Assembly: GCA_036365455.1 (NCBI GenBank)
Contig: JAWQUS010000022.1
Coordinates: 2,108,001 to 2,172,000 of the forward strand
From: Macrosoma leucophasiata
Lineage: Eukaryota; Arthropoda; Insecta; Lepidoptera; Hedylidae
Length of the DNA: 64,000 bases
Reading direction: 5' to 3'
The number at the start of each line of letters is the position of its first letter. Position 1 is the first letter of the stretch. Both the position numbers and the translations under genes were made by a program. Of the stretch, positions 42,711 to 54,700 are shown in pieces. The notes below the pieces were generated by a model. That model saw only the letters and a list, made by a program, of their open reading frames with translations, did no database searches and was not told the origin of the DNA.

Positions 42711-43019
42711 ACGTAACTTCACGCCTGTAATCCCCGAAGGGGTAGGCAGAGGTAAATGCATGCATTCAAGCATACATGCAAACACCCACGATTCGCCGGT
42801 TACGTTTTGGCCCATGTAACAGGTGGCGAGCCTGTTGACATCTCCGGGCACATTACCAAACTTTGAGGTACTGGGAAATTTCCAGGAAATGGAAAAATCC
42901 CAATAGAACCAGAGATAAAGGCTTTTTCACCATTATCTCTGATAACCCCCTACCCGGGAATCGAACCCAGGACCTCAGCGTAGTAGTAGTGGCCTGCTAC
43001 CACTAGGCTACCGAGGCAG
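42711..43019 (-). mobile_element. SINE family B
   Basis: Full length, from acgtaacttcacgcctgtaa to ggctaccgaggcag. Confidence 0.88.
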
Positions 43020-43224
43020 TTTATTAATATATTCATATACTCGTATGTTTATAGAATTTTTTCGGCTTTTGCGCTAATTCCAGCGGGATCCCGCTGTACA
43101 TTTCTTAAGAGGCAAATTACCTTCAATATTTCTAGCTGGAAAAAAGCCTACATGTAAACATCCACACTACATGAAGCCTATTTCAATCTTCCGAGGCCTA
43201 AGGCTATTCTGGAAATTAACCCCA

Positions 43225-43530
43225 GAACCCCATGAAGAACCCCATATTGTAGCACCGAGAGAACACCTCAGAGGGAAGTTCATTCCACAATTTACACGTT
43301 CTGGGCAGAAACGAACGAGAAAACCGCATCGTTGAGCACTGCCACGTGTCCAGTCGGAGTGAAACTTCTCTCTTCGGCGGGTAGTACGGTGTAGGAAAAG
43401 AGACGGTGGCACTATGTCGAACAGTTCGACAGAGCACTCACCATTCTAGAGACGGTATAACACGCATAGACTCCCAATGTCTCTGCGCAGGCTCAGATGT
43501 TCGAGCCTGTCAGTAAGTCCTGGATCTTTA
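43225..43530 (-). mobile_element. LINE fragment (CR1/Jockey-like)
   Basis: Matches 20938-21235 of the LINE (ccccatattgtagcaccgag to gttcgagcctgtcagtaagt) with a few indels. Confidence 0.85.
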
Positions 43531-43731
43531 ACAATATTACTAACTTCACATAAATATTCCTATTTTCCTACAAATACTCTCCGATCTTCAGCCTTCCTAG
43601 TGTTATTAAATTAATGCTGCTATCAGCTAATCAGTTGCGTTGATTATAGTAGTAAATATCGTCAATAGATGACATGACGGTGATGACACAAGTCTTATCG
43701 TATTGTAGTACAGTATCCAATACTATCCAAC

Positions 43732-43972
43732 AAGAAATAATGCAAGTCGACCTCAGGAAGAGACGGCTTATTTCGGATCTGTAGAGCGTTATCTCTTTCG
43801 CACCGCATCTGTTTGACGTTTGTCGACCATTTTGATCAAGTTTTGACCAACACCGGTCTACGGATGCTTACGTAGGCAGCGTGCAGCAGAGATAACGCTC
43901 TATGAAGCCGAAATTAGCCGATTGTCACTTTCATAGACTCGGTGTGCATTATTTCTTGTTCAGCTCTGTATG
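43732..43972. mobile_element. MITE family M, full copy
   Basis: acaagaaataatgca and tgcattatttcttgt form the TIRs. Interior inverted blocks gagcgttatctctttcgcac and gcagagataacgctctatga. Length about 240 bp. Confidence 0.85.
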
Positions 43973-44327
43973 TTTATAGGTTTTCGCGAGCTGCACTAAT
44001 CGAAATAAAACTACTTTTCGGATTTACTCACACCTTATCGTATTGGTCCAAACTATTCAATTATTTGGACCAATGTTGGCTTGTTTTTATCTGATGACGT
44101 CTGAAGGAGGGTTGTGGTTGTATTGTGGCGGACTAAGGTCATCAGAGGGCCGGAGCGGCATTTGGAGGCCCAGTATCGAACTGGCCATGTAGTCTGGGTA
44201 GCGTTTAGCACCTGTGCCCTCTGCCCAGTGCCGGCGTTTCAATACAACCATTGAGACATGGGGCAAAAAATTCAGAGAGGGCAAGAATATTGTCGTGTTC
44301 TTTTTTAGGCATATAAGTTAAATACAT

Positions 44328-44850
44328 AGCTCACTACAGCCACCCGGCACCCGACCAGCACCGCCTCGTTTTACGGCGTCCACTCGTTGTCGACGGGTGG
44401 TCCACGGGTGATCGACGCCGACGCCGACGCCGACGACTTGTGAACCACTCGCGGACAGCGCGCGGTCCACTTGGGAATAGCGCGTTGGCAATGCATAGTC
44501 AACGCAAGACAACTAGTGCTAGCACCGCTGGACTATCGTGTTGACGACCCGGTTAGTCCAGCGGTGTGAGATGACCGTTTGATTCGAAGGGTGGCGGGTT
44601 CGATCCCCGCACCGGGACAAATATTTGTATGGCCTACAGATATTTGTTTCGGGTCTGGGTTTTTGTGTATGTGTTGTACGTGTACAACGGCACCCACGAT
44701 ACAAGTTCATACCTACTTTGGAGCTGTGAGTGTAAGTGTATTTTTTATTTTAGTTTTCACCGAGTGGTCCACTCGCAGCCCGCGCGTGGACCGCGCGCCG
44801 ACCGCGCGTTGTCGGCTTGCGGTCAGGTGGCTCTAGTGAGCTGTGACTCG
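44328..44850. mobile_element. MITE with a nested SINE A
   Basis: TIRs tagctcactacagccaccc and ggtggctctagtgagctgtg. GC-rich subterminal gcgcgcggtccac/gtggaccgcgcg inverted blocks. The SINE at 44543-44749 sits in the middle. Confidence 0.75.
44543..44749 (+). mobile_element. tRNA-headed SINE, family A
   Basis: gacgacccggttagtccagc head, gcgggttcgatccccgcacc box B, gtgagtgtaagtgtatttt tail. Confidence 0.85.
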
Positions 44851-45083
44851 CAAAAAAAAAACGACATTTCCCTCCGTGTGCTCTAAAAATCTCTTTACTT
44901 TGGTGTAAAGCTTTCATAATTCCAAACCCGAGCGTTTCTGGCTCAGTCGATCTGTGGAGGCCTCCAGATCCGGTGGCCCGTGGCGGACCGCCCCTAAATC
45001 CGGCATTGACTTCACATTGAAATTTTGCGGCATTGACTTCACATTGAAATACTGACCCGCAAAATGTATATTAAGTAGTTTTA

Positions 45084-45465
45084 TGGCCCTCTCGTGTCTG
45101 GCGCAGAGGCATAAAACCTAGGGGCTCAGGAGTGGCAACGCATCTGCATTAAAATCTCTAGTTCGATGTAGATAAAGGCTACAGTATTACTACCTTATTT
45201 TTACTGCTGGTAGAGTTAGGAGCTCGAGGGCGTAGGCACTACTGCATTACCTTATTTATCTGTCGCCAATGGTAGTGTTAAGCACTATCGTGTTCCGGTT
45301 AGATGGTAATGCATAGCCCCGTTATATAATACTATCACAGAGACATAATAAGGAATGGTAACGCATCTGCATTTTGACCTCTGGTCTTTTTGTGGGTGTC
45401 TTTTGTTTTTTTTTAGGCTGCAGTCATCACTCTACGTCAATGTGAACTGCATGCTTGTTTGCCTC
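45084..45465 (+). repeat. Two decayed family C repeats
   Basis: A 3' fragment (45084-45190) is followed by a longer copy (45199-45465), both on the plus strand. Confidence 0.7.
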
Positions 45466-45556
45466 ATCATGACACAAATAAGCCTTTAGCTCAAAAACGA
45501 ACGGTCAAAAGACGGAAACATAACGTTGCCATCTCAGAAGGAAATTGTTTTGCCTT

Positions 45557-45735
45557 TTTTTTATGTAATGGAAGTGGTAAACAAGCATGCAGTTCACATT
45601 GATATTAAGTGATGACTGCAGCCTATAGACAACCACACAAAGACCAAGGTCAAAATGCAGATGCGTTATCACTCCTGAGGCCTAAGGTGATATGCCTCTG
45701 TGCCGGAAATTACAGGGCCGTACAAATGCCGTACA
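45557..45735 (-). repeat. Family C short repeat (partial)
   Basis: tttatgtaatggaagtggta to ggaaattacagggccgta, then a short local duplication of the gccgtac motif. Confidence 0.75.
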
Positions 45736-46134
45736 GGCCGTACAGGGCCTCTATGTTTTATTACGGGAACCATATAGCTACATAAAGGATAAAGACATGT
45801 TTAAGCGTATTTTAAAATTGGATGTCATCCAATCATATGACGCACTGTTTGACAAAGTATGGATTTGTATGCAAAAATAAATTATGCACACTTTGTTAAA
45901 CATCGAATTATTGCGTACGTGTTGTTTACGTAGATTAGTATTTACGCGTGTTCTAGCTTACGTTGGAAAGAAAACGCCTTGTTTTATTAGGTCAGGCTTG
46001 TATGTATGACTGTGATGTTACTGTTGTCGTACCTACATAGATTCGCCTTAGCATACCGGACAAGACTTGGTGACTTTTGGTTTGCTTTGATGTACATATT
46101 TTGTAATGTTTTCTTAAATAAATAAAAAAAATGT

Positions 46135-46340
46135 ATCCAGGTCCCTAACGGGGTAGGCAGAGACTGTGGAGCGCCAGATATCCCGATCCAAACACACCTC
46201 CCGGGCCTCATCTACATTCATCATTCTCTTCATACATGCACGCCGATTCCTAAGACTTTTGACCCCACCATCAGATAGGTATTACTCGAACTGTTTGTTC
46301 TTGGAGGGTCAGTCTAGGTCTTCCTGGGCCTCTACAGGGT
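46135..46340 (-). mobile_element. Non-LTR family E 3' fragment
   Basis: On the minus strand it reads through the GRPRLT-type region; plus-strand landmarks are ggtccctaacggggtaggca and catgcacgccgattcctaag. Confidence 0.75.
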
Positions 46341-46990
46341 CTCCAGTCAGGTTTGTAATTTGTAATATGCAGTGATGGGAGTCCGAGAGCGCATGCACAC
46401 TAAACACTAGAATCAGAATTTATTAATTTAGGATGACAAGCACCACTTAATAGGTATGATGAGTAAAAAACAAATAAAATATTTTAACAATTTTAACCTA
46501 CGAGTACATGTCAAATTACAAATTAGTTAATTAAGTTATGTATGTGTCGTTCGTTCGATTGCAAAGAACTGTCTCAATACTCTCAACTGATCCTTTGACA
46601 AAAAAACCTGGTGCGTTCGACCCGTTCAATTGATTGATTGGCTCATTGATTCAAGGATTGAAAAAAGTCATTCACTAAATCTGGACTCGTTCCTCGTAAT
46701 AGCTCAACAGTTCATGTGAATCAGCGAGCCAGATCGATCGATATAGATCATTCGATATTTCCGGCTCCCGCTCGGTTCGTTTCAGTGACTCGAATCGCCG
46801 CGACCTGCGATGCTATAAGGGGTCATCGAACGAACGGGTCATTTTCAACGAAACGTACTAATAGGACGAGCACATTCGAAGACCCGGTTCCTATAATTCG
46901 TTCAATCGCGAACGACACAACTATAACATAAGTATTGTGCGACCTGTTAGATCAGTGAACTGGCAGCTCGATCACAATGGCACCATAAGG
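46341..46990. other. Unassigned sequence upstream of glycogen synthase exon 1
   Basis: Rich in ttcgttcg/cgaacga motifs (46545-46910). No gene recognised; a regulatory role is possible but unsupported. Confidence 0.35.
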
Positions 46991-47066
46991 TTCGGTTGCA
47001 CCAAAATATTTGTTAAAGTTAAGTTTTTGACAACATCCTTCTTTAACATTAGGAGAAGGATTACTT
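46991..47066. repeat. Hairpin MITE family G (partial)
   Basis: ttcggttgcaccaaaatatt to the acatccttctttaac block. Confidence 0.65.
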
Positions 47067-47127
47067 TAATAAAAGCTATAATAAGTGACCACAATAACAG
47101 TCCAAATTCATATTGTCACAGGTGACA

Positions 47128-47266
47128 ATGTCGCGCGACAGGAGCTCGCGGCGATTCTACCGGGCGGAATCGACCCACGACCTGCTGTCTTACATGGACA
47201 AGGGGCAGGCAGCGTGCGACGAGAACCGGTGGACCTTCGAGACCGCGTGGGAGGCGGCCAATAAAG
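47128..47266 (+). CDS. GlyS: Glycogen synthase coding exon 1
   Basis: [16 protein letters not shown] through [12 protein letters not shown], donor GTAAGT. Start chosen as the only ATG after the in-frame acceptor-like tattgtcacag. Confidence 0.92.
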
Positions 47267-50200
47267 GTAAGTCCCTTACAGGCAGGGTAAGGCAATGAGT
47301 GCGGAGCGCCAGATAACCTGGTAATTAAGGTAAACCTGTCAATTTTCCATCTTTTACTGATGGTGCTGGCGTCGGGACGTGACGACCCCACCGCCCACAA
47401 GCGGAAGAATTTTCTTTTACCGGAAGAGAATTCTTCTAATAAAGCAGTCAGACAACCGAATAATGGCGGTCTAACCATTCCAATGGAGCGGTAGTAAGTG
47501 CAATAATACAAGATGGGCAGCAGCGGGTTGCAATAAAACTACCGCCTCTGCGATCTCCAATCCGCATGCCAAGCGTGGCTTGACGTAAGGCAGAGAATAT
47601 GTAATAATACTACGTATAGAATGGACACTTCGACGTCCCGCCGATCGCCCAGCAGATCAAACGCCGGAATTGGAACTGGATTGGCTACACGCTCCGAAGG
47701 GACCCTGACCACATACCGAGGCAAGTCCTAGACTGGAATCCCCAAGGAAACGGCAAGCGTGGCCGTCCCAAGGCCTGGCGGAGGTCTATCATCGCAGATG
47801 CGGGGAGCATAGGCAGGACCTGGGGTGAAATGAAGCGCGAAGCTCAAGACCGACAGGGATGGCGACGCACTGGGGACGCTCTCTGCCCCAGCTAGGGGAC
47901 ATATGACCTGAAGCACTCCGCCAAAATTCCATACAAACGCTTAATTTGGTCTCCATTACACAGTCATCAATCAGTGACGTGTATTTACACTATTTACACG
48001 TGCACCTGTGTGCGTAGCACGTAGAGAATACCAAACGTCTCCCATAAGAGAGGAGGAGGTTGGGTGAGGCGGGGAAATCGGGCAGTACGTCAAAGTGTCC
48101 ATTCTATACGTAGTATTATTACATATTCTATGATATAGGTCAGAGTAGTCTTGGCGCCAACATAACAATAGGAACATCTCAAAGAAATTTGACGCCGTAT
48201 TGTCAACAATGGATGCAAACTTGTGCGCCCGGTTAGGTTACGTTTGGGACTGGTTTTTGATTCCTTGGACGCGCTTTGTTCACCGTATGACCTAGCTTTG
48301 TCTAGAACTGAGAATGTAGTCGATCACAAACAATACTATATCAGTTTAAGATTTTAAGTTCATCAAGTTTTAGCAACATCTAAGCCAGCGGGCTCGACTA
48401 GCCATACATAATGCTGTACTTACTCCAAGACTCCAACGCCATTATATGGAACATAGAGCAACACAGGCCACCGGCGGACCAGAGGGGAGTAGTCATATGC
48501 AGGCTTTCCCCTCTGTCAAAGTACAAGCCCACATGGTCCTACGCCTGTCGCCCAGATGTTTAAATGTGTGCCTGAAATTGTTTATGTATTTTGTTAAAGT
48601 CTAGGTGTGAGTTGTGTAGTAATAGAAGATTTTTGTAGCGTTTCACACGCATTTCTACCCCCAAAAAAATACTTTTTTTTTCTATGTAATAAAAGTGGCA
48701 AACAAGCATGCAGTTCACATTGATGTTAAGTGATGACTGCAGCCTATAGACACCCACACAATGACCAGAGGTCAAAATGCAGATGCGCTGCCACTCCTGA
48801 GGCATTAGGTGTTATGCATCTGTGCCGGAAATTACAGGGCCGTACATTACCACCTGACCGGAACACTATAGTGGTGAACACTACCATTTAGCGGCAAGTA
48901 TATCAGGTAATGCGGTGGTGCCTACGCCCACGAGCTCCGTCAGTGGAACTCTACCACCAGTAAAAACACTGTTTTGCATCGGTAATAAACGCTATGGGTA
49001 CTCCCCTCCGGTCCTGTGTTGCTCTATGGGGGAAGCTTATGCCCAGCAATGGACGCCTTTCGGCTGAAATGATGATGCACCAGTACAAACCCGAAGCAGA
49101 GAATATATAACAATACTACGTATAGAATGGACTCTTCGACGTCCCATCTGATTTCCATTTCCCTCCCTCCCCCGCCCCCAGGTCAGTTGGATAAACTTCA
49201 AAGGTGAGGTTGCGGGCGGGCGAGCGAGCGGTCTATTTATAGTTAATTTGATCACGCAGTCAGTGCGAAATAAGTCGTCTTATTTCACGATTATTTTAGG
49301 TCATCACCCTACACGCTACATTTCTGTGTGCGCGTGTAAAAACACGTCACTGATTGATGTCTGTGTAATAGCAGAGAATATGTAATAATACTACGTATAG
49401 AATGGAAACTTCGACGTCCCGCCCGATTTCCGCGCCTCACCCAACCTCCTCCCCTCTTATGGGCGACGTTTGGTATTATCTACGTGCTACGCACACAGGT
49501 GCACGTGTAAATACACGTCAATGATTGATGTCTGTGTAATAGAGACCAAATTAAGCGTTTGTATGGAATTTTGGCGGAGTGTCCGCGGCGTGGTAATATG
49601 TGACTAGAATAAGCGTTTGTATGAACTTTTAGCAGAGTGTGCGGGGTGTGCCCGGGTAGAGACGTGCAAGGGCGAGGCGCTAGTATTTTTTTTTTTTTTT
49701 ATCCTCTATTGTTATTTGTTCGCAGTTGGTGGTATCTACACGGTAATAAGATCGAAGGCGTATGTGTCAACCGAGGAAATGGGCGAAAACTACTGTCTTC
49801 TTGGTGAGTTCTCATCTTTATACAGTAACCAACAAGAAATAATGTACATCGACCTCAAGAAGAGACGTCGGCTTATTTCGGATTTGTAGAGCGTTATCTC
49901 TTTCGCACCTTACCTATTTGACGTTTGTCGACCATTTTGATCAAGTATTGACCAATACCGGACTATCAGTGCTTACATAGGCAGTGTGCGGCAGAGATAA
50001 CGCTCTATCACGCCGAAACTAGCCGATTGTCACTTTCATACGCTCGATGTGCATTATTTCTTAGAAATCATATGAAAACAGCGCCGCGTCGCACTAGTGT
50101 TTTGTTCTGTCAGAGCTATATAAGACCAGGGTGAAAACCGTCGAATTAGTCTGCCCGTGACCACGCTAGCTGGAGAGTGACCGAAACGTCCGGTAGGAGA

Positions 50201-51664
50201 TGTTGGGAGTAGTGGCATACCGCGAGAAAATCCGAAAATATGATTCCTTCAATGTATGAAACTCGCGAAAACCTGCAAAAACGTTCGATATGTAGCGACA
50301 ATGCAATGTAAGCATATAGCGGTGACCCCTGCGCTTCACCTCGCAGACAGTCGCTGCAGAGGCCCAAGAAGACCAAGACTGACCTACCATGACCAATTAG
50401 GTCGAGTACTGTCTGAGGGTGGGGTCAGAAGCCTTCGGAATCGGCGTGCATGTATGAAGAGAATGATGAATGTTCAAGAAGCACGGGAGGTGTGTCAGGT
50501 CCGGGATATCTGGCGCTCCACACTCTGCCTACCCTGTAAGAGACTTGGCGTGAAGATACATACATACATAAATTGGCATTTCATTCCGAATCTCCCCTTA
50601 AATGTTATTCTCAACTTGCCCAGGTCCATATAAAGAGCACTGCGCGCGCACAGAGGTTGAAGAGGCAGAATTCCCGCCGAACTCCCCCCTCACTACTGCT
50701 GTCAACGCCATGAGGAACCAGGGATACAAGGTTTGGCATTTTAATTTTACATAGATTTTGTTCAACTTTTTGTTCATGTCTGTCAACTTATAGATAAAAA
50801 AAAAACAAACTTAATCACATTTTTTTATCAGTCAAGTAGTAAACGGGCATAATCTTTACATTGGGGCTGTTCAGTAAAACTAAGATCTTACAAAAATTCT
50901 GCCGAAACACAAATGAAGTGCTGAGTGCCTATGATGTATTTATCTGAATGTCAGATATTTTCTACTATGGCATATGGCAGTGGTGACAAGGATGTTTGTC
51001 CTAGCCGAAATGCTTAAATAAGGACATTACGCTGTTTCTAAATTTGTGCTGACAAGATAACAAAGTTGTTCATTCAAGCATACATGAAAACGCCCACGAT
51101 TCGCCGGATACGGTGGCGAGCCTATTACCAAACTCCAATGTACTGGGCAACCTCCAAAAAATTTAAAAATTCCATAAGAACCAGAGATAAAGGCTTTTAC
51201 ATCTTTATTTCTGATAACCCCGATTCGTGAATTAAACCCAGGACCCTAGCGTAGTAGTAGTGGCCTACTACTACTAGGCTACGGAGGTAGTCTGAGAAAG
51301 ATCTTAATTTTTCTGAACACACCCACTGATTTTATTTATTTTTTATTTTTAAAGAAAAATGGAAAGAAAAATTTGACTTCAGGCGAGGCTCGAACTCGCG
51401 ACCTACTGGGAATCTAGTCCAGCCGCTCTTCCAATTGAGCTACTGAAGCCCTGCCCGATTTGTCAAATCTTTCCTTCACATCTATTGCATTGCTTTATGG
51501 TAGCAGTAGCGCCATCTATTACCAACTATGCTAGTTAGGCAACCGATATAATAGACTTTTCAGTTTATTGAATATCGTAAAGAAGTCGCTTTTACCCTTA
51601 ATAATTGTTTGATATTATTTCGCATTAACACATGCTTGTGAAATATATTTTATTTTTAAAGAAA

Positions 51665-51714
<50 letters not shown>

Positions 51715-54700
51715 TGCCTAACTAGCATAGTTGGTAATAGGTAATAGATGGCGCTACTGCTACCATAAAGCAATGCAATAGATGTGAAGGAAAGATTTGA
51801 CAAATCGGGCAGGGCTTCAGTAGCTCAATTGGAAGAGCGGCTGGACTAGATTCCCAGTAGGTCGCGAGTTCGAGCCTCGCCTGAAGTCAAATTTTTCTTT
51901 CCATTTTTCTTTAAAAATAAAATATATTTCACAAGCATGTGTTAATGCGAAATAATATCAAACAATTTATTTATTTTATTTTATTATTTTCGGAAAGCAG
52001 GAATTGAAAATATAACTGCATACAAATATAATAGTTAAGACTATACACCATTTAGGAGCTTTCTCGATGGTTAATAATATAATGTAACGAGTGACAACAC
52101 ATTGTTTTTAAGTAAATATATACCACACATAACACACACATGCGAGTGAATTTAGAAAATAAAGAGAAAATGGAATTAAAAATTTTGATTTCAGGCAGGA
52201 ATCGACGCTGCGACCTCAGCTTCAAGGACTTCGGTAGCTTAGTGATAAAGCGGCTGGACTGGTTATCCTGAGGTCGCAGGTTCGATTCCTGCCTAAAGTC
52301 AAAATTTTCTTTTCAATTTTTAAGTAAATATGTTTTTTAAAACGAGGAACCAAAACATATGCACTACTCAACAATTAATATTGCAGATCGAGTCTGCAAA
52401 AGAGACGATCGGCTCGTTTCGACTTCGTAGAGCGTTATCTTTGCCGCACACTGCCTACGTAAGCACTGACAGTCCGGTATTGGTTAAAACTTGATCAAAA
52501 TGGTCGACAAACGTCAAATACGGTGCGAAAAAGATAACGCTCTACAGACCCGAAATAAGCCGAAGTTTCCTTCCTAGGCTCGATGTGCAATATTTATTGT
52601 TGAGCACTGTATATTGTTGACGGCGCTGCAATTTCCGGCACAGAGGCATTACACCTTAGGCCTCAGAAGTGGTAACGCATCTGCATTTTGACCTTGGTCT
52701 TTGTGTGGGTGTCTATAGGCTGCAGTCATCACTTAACATCAATGTGAACTGCATGCTCGTTTGCCACATCCATTACATAATAAAAAGAAAATGTTGGATG
52801 ATAATAAAAAAATATTAATGATCCTTTCAGCTTCACACCGGTACTTGGCTGGTGGATGGGAACCCCCAAATCATTCTCTTCGACATTGGTTCAGGCGCGT
52901 GGCAGCTAGACGGGTACAAGCAGGAACTGTGGGACACATGCTCTCTGGGCATCCCGCATTTGGACATTGAGGCTAACGACGCTGTTATACTGGGCTTCAT
53001 GGTCGCCCAGTTCATTACTGAGGTGAGTGGGCTTAGTAACTTGAGAATTAAAACCCTCTTATTCTATCCTTTAGATGATATTTAGATACTGGCAAGAACA
53101 GTTTAAGCACACCGCGGACACTCGGCTAAAATTCTATACAAACGTTTATTCTGTTTACCTATTACACAGGCATCAAACAGTACACGCGCACACAGAAATG
53201 TAGCATGTAGGGTTATGATCTTAAACAATCGTGAAATAAGTCGGCGCACTATCTACGTGACGAAATAACTAAAAACAGACCGCTCGCAACCGCGTCGTTG
53301 AAGTTTATTCAACTGCCTCTCGAGGGGGGGTGATGGGTGAGGCGGGGAAATCGGGCGGGACGACGAAGTGTCCATTCTGTACGTAGTATTATTACATATT
53401 CTCTCATTAAGCTAAGATGTAACCAACGAAACTTCAATAAATATACGGAGAGATGCTTTTTTGCTATATTCATTTGAGAGGCAAGAAATGATGACCCCTG
53501 GGTTCTTAGACCAATTTCCCCGAGAAATATGGTTTTGAGTTGATATTCAACTGAGTCATTATTGGAAGAACCAGATATAACTCTTGAAAACATAGGTCTC
53601 TATTCTATCCGTATCCCCCAAATATTGCTAGAAGACCATAAGGTTTAATAGATGGGAACAAGTGGGAACTGTGGACACAGGCATTTTTGAAATGCCAATC
53701 ATTGAAGTATAATAATAATAATGGCAACCCATTATACGTCAATCATTGAAGTATAATAATAATAATGGCAACCCATTATACGTCTCACTGCTGGGCACGA
53801 ATCTCTTCCCTTTTTTGGGGGGATGCCTGGAGCTTACTCCACCACGCTGCTCCAATGCGGATTGGTGGAGGTGGGTGGGTTAGTGGCCAACCCGCTGTCG
53901 GATATTTTCAAACCGCCCATAAGGCCTCCGACAAGGTTGAACGTCTGCTATCCATCGATAGCAACCGGGACCGACGGCTTAACGTGCCCTCCGAAGCACG
54001 GAAACGCGCATTTAATTTGCCACTAGCGGTCAACCATCACACTACCCGACCGCGCCCGTAGTGCTTAACCGAAAAGATCGCTTACGATCTACACCAGCCG
54101 CCGGGCCATGCGCGCTTGGATTGAAGTATATGATTAAGTAAAAGTTAGATTGCATTAGATTGCAAATTGTTAACTATATTACAAAATGTACTGTATAATG
54201 GGTTAACCAGTAACGATTTTGCAGGCCCAAAATTACCCGTCTCCTTTCATGAACTATAAAAATAATTTTATTTTCAGTTTCGCAAAGCAGCGGAAAACTA
54301 TAGCGATACCCCACCGCGAGTCGTCGCACATTTTCACGAATGGCAAGCCGGCATTGGACTTATAGTTTTGAGGTAATCATTGAATGCTACTTGTTTTTTT
54401 AAATTTTGATTCATGTTTTGTTTTTTTTTTAATTTTACGGCATCGCTTGTAATGCATATTGCCAGTGTCAAGTAAAACGATATTTCCAATTCGTATTAAG
54501 CAACGTAAAAGTCAGAGTCAGTCACTCAATTTATCAGTCCGTCAGTCAGAGTCACAGTTAATTCGAGTAAAGCGATGGCTACTTAACCAGAACATTTACA
54601 ATGAAGTTTTGGAGGCAACCCGAACAACGTGTTTTCGCACTGTCACTATTCACGGGCACTGTAATAAACCTATATCAAACAAAATGCCACCAACTTTATT

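Noticed and set aside
44329..44512. GC-rich open frames at 44318-44890 as coding
   Set aside because: They lie in MITE subterminal repeats and a SINE; no recognisable protein.
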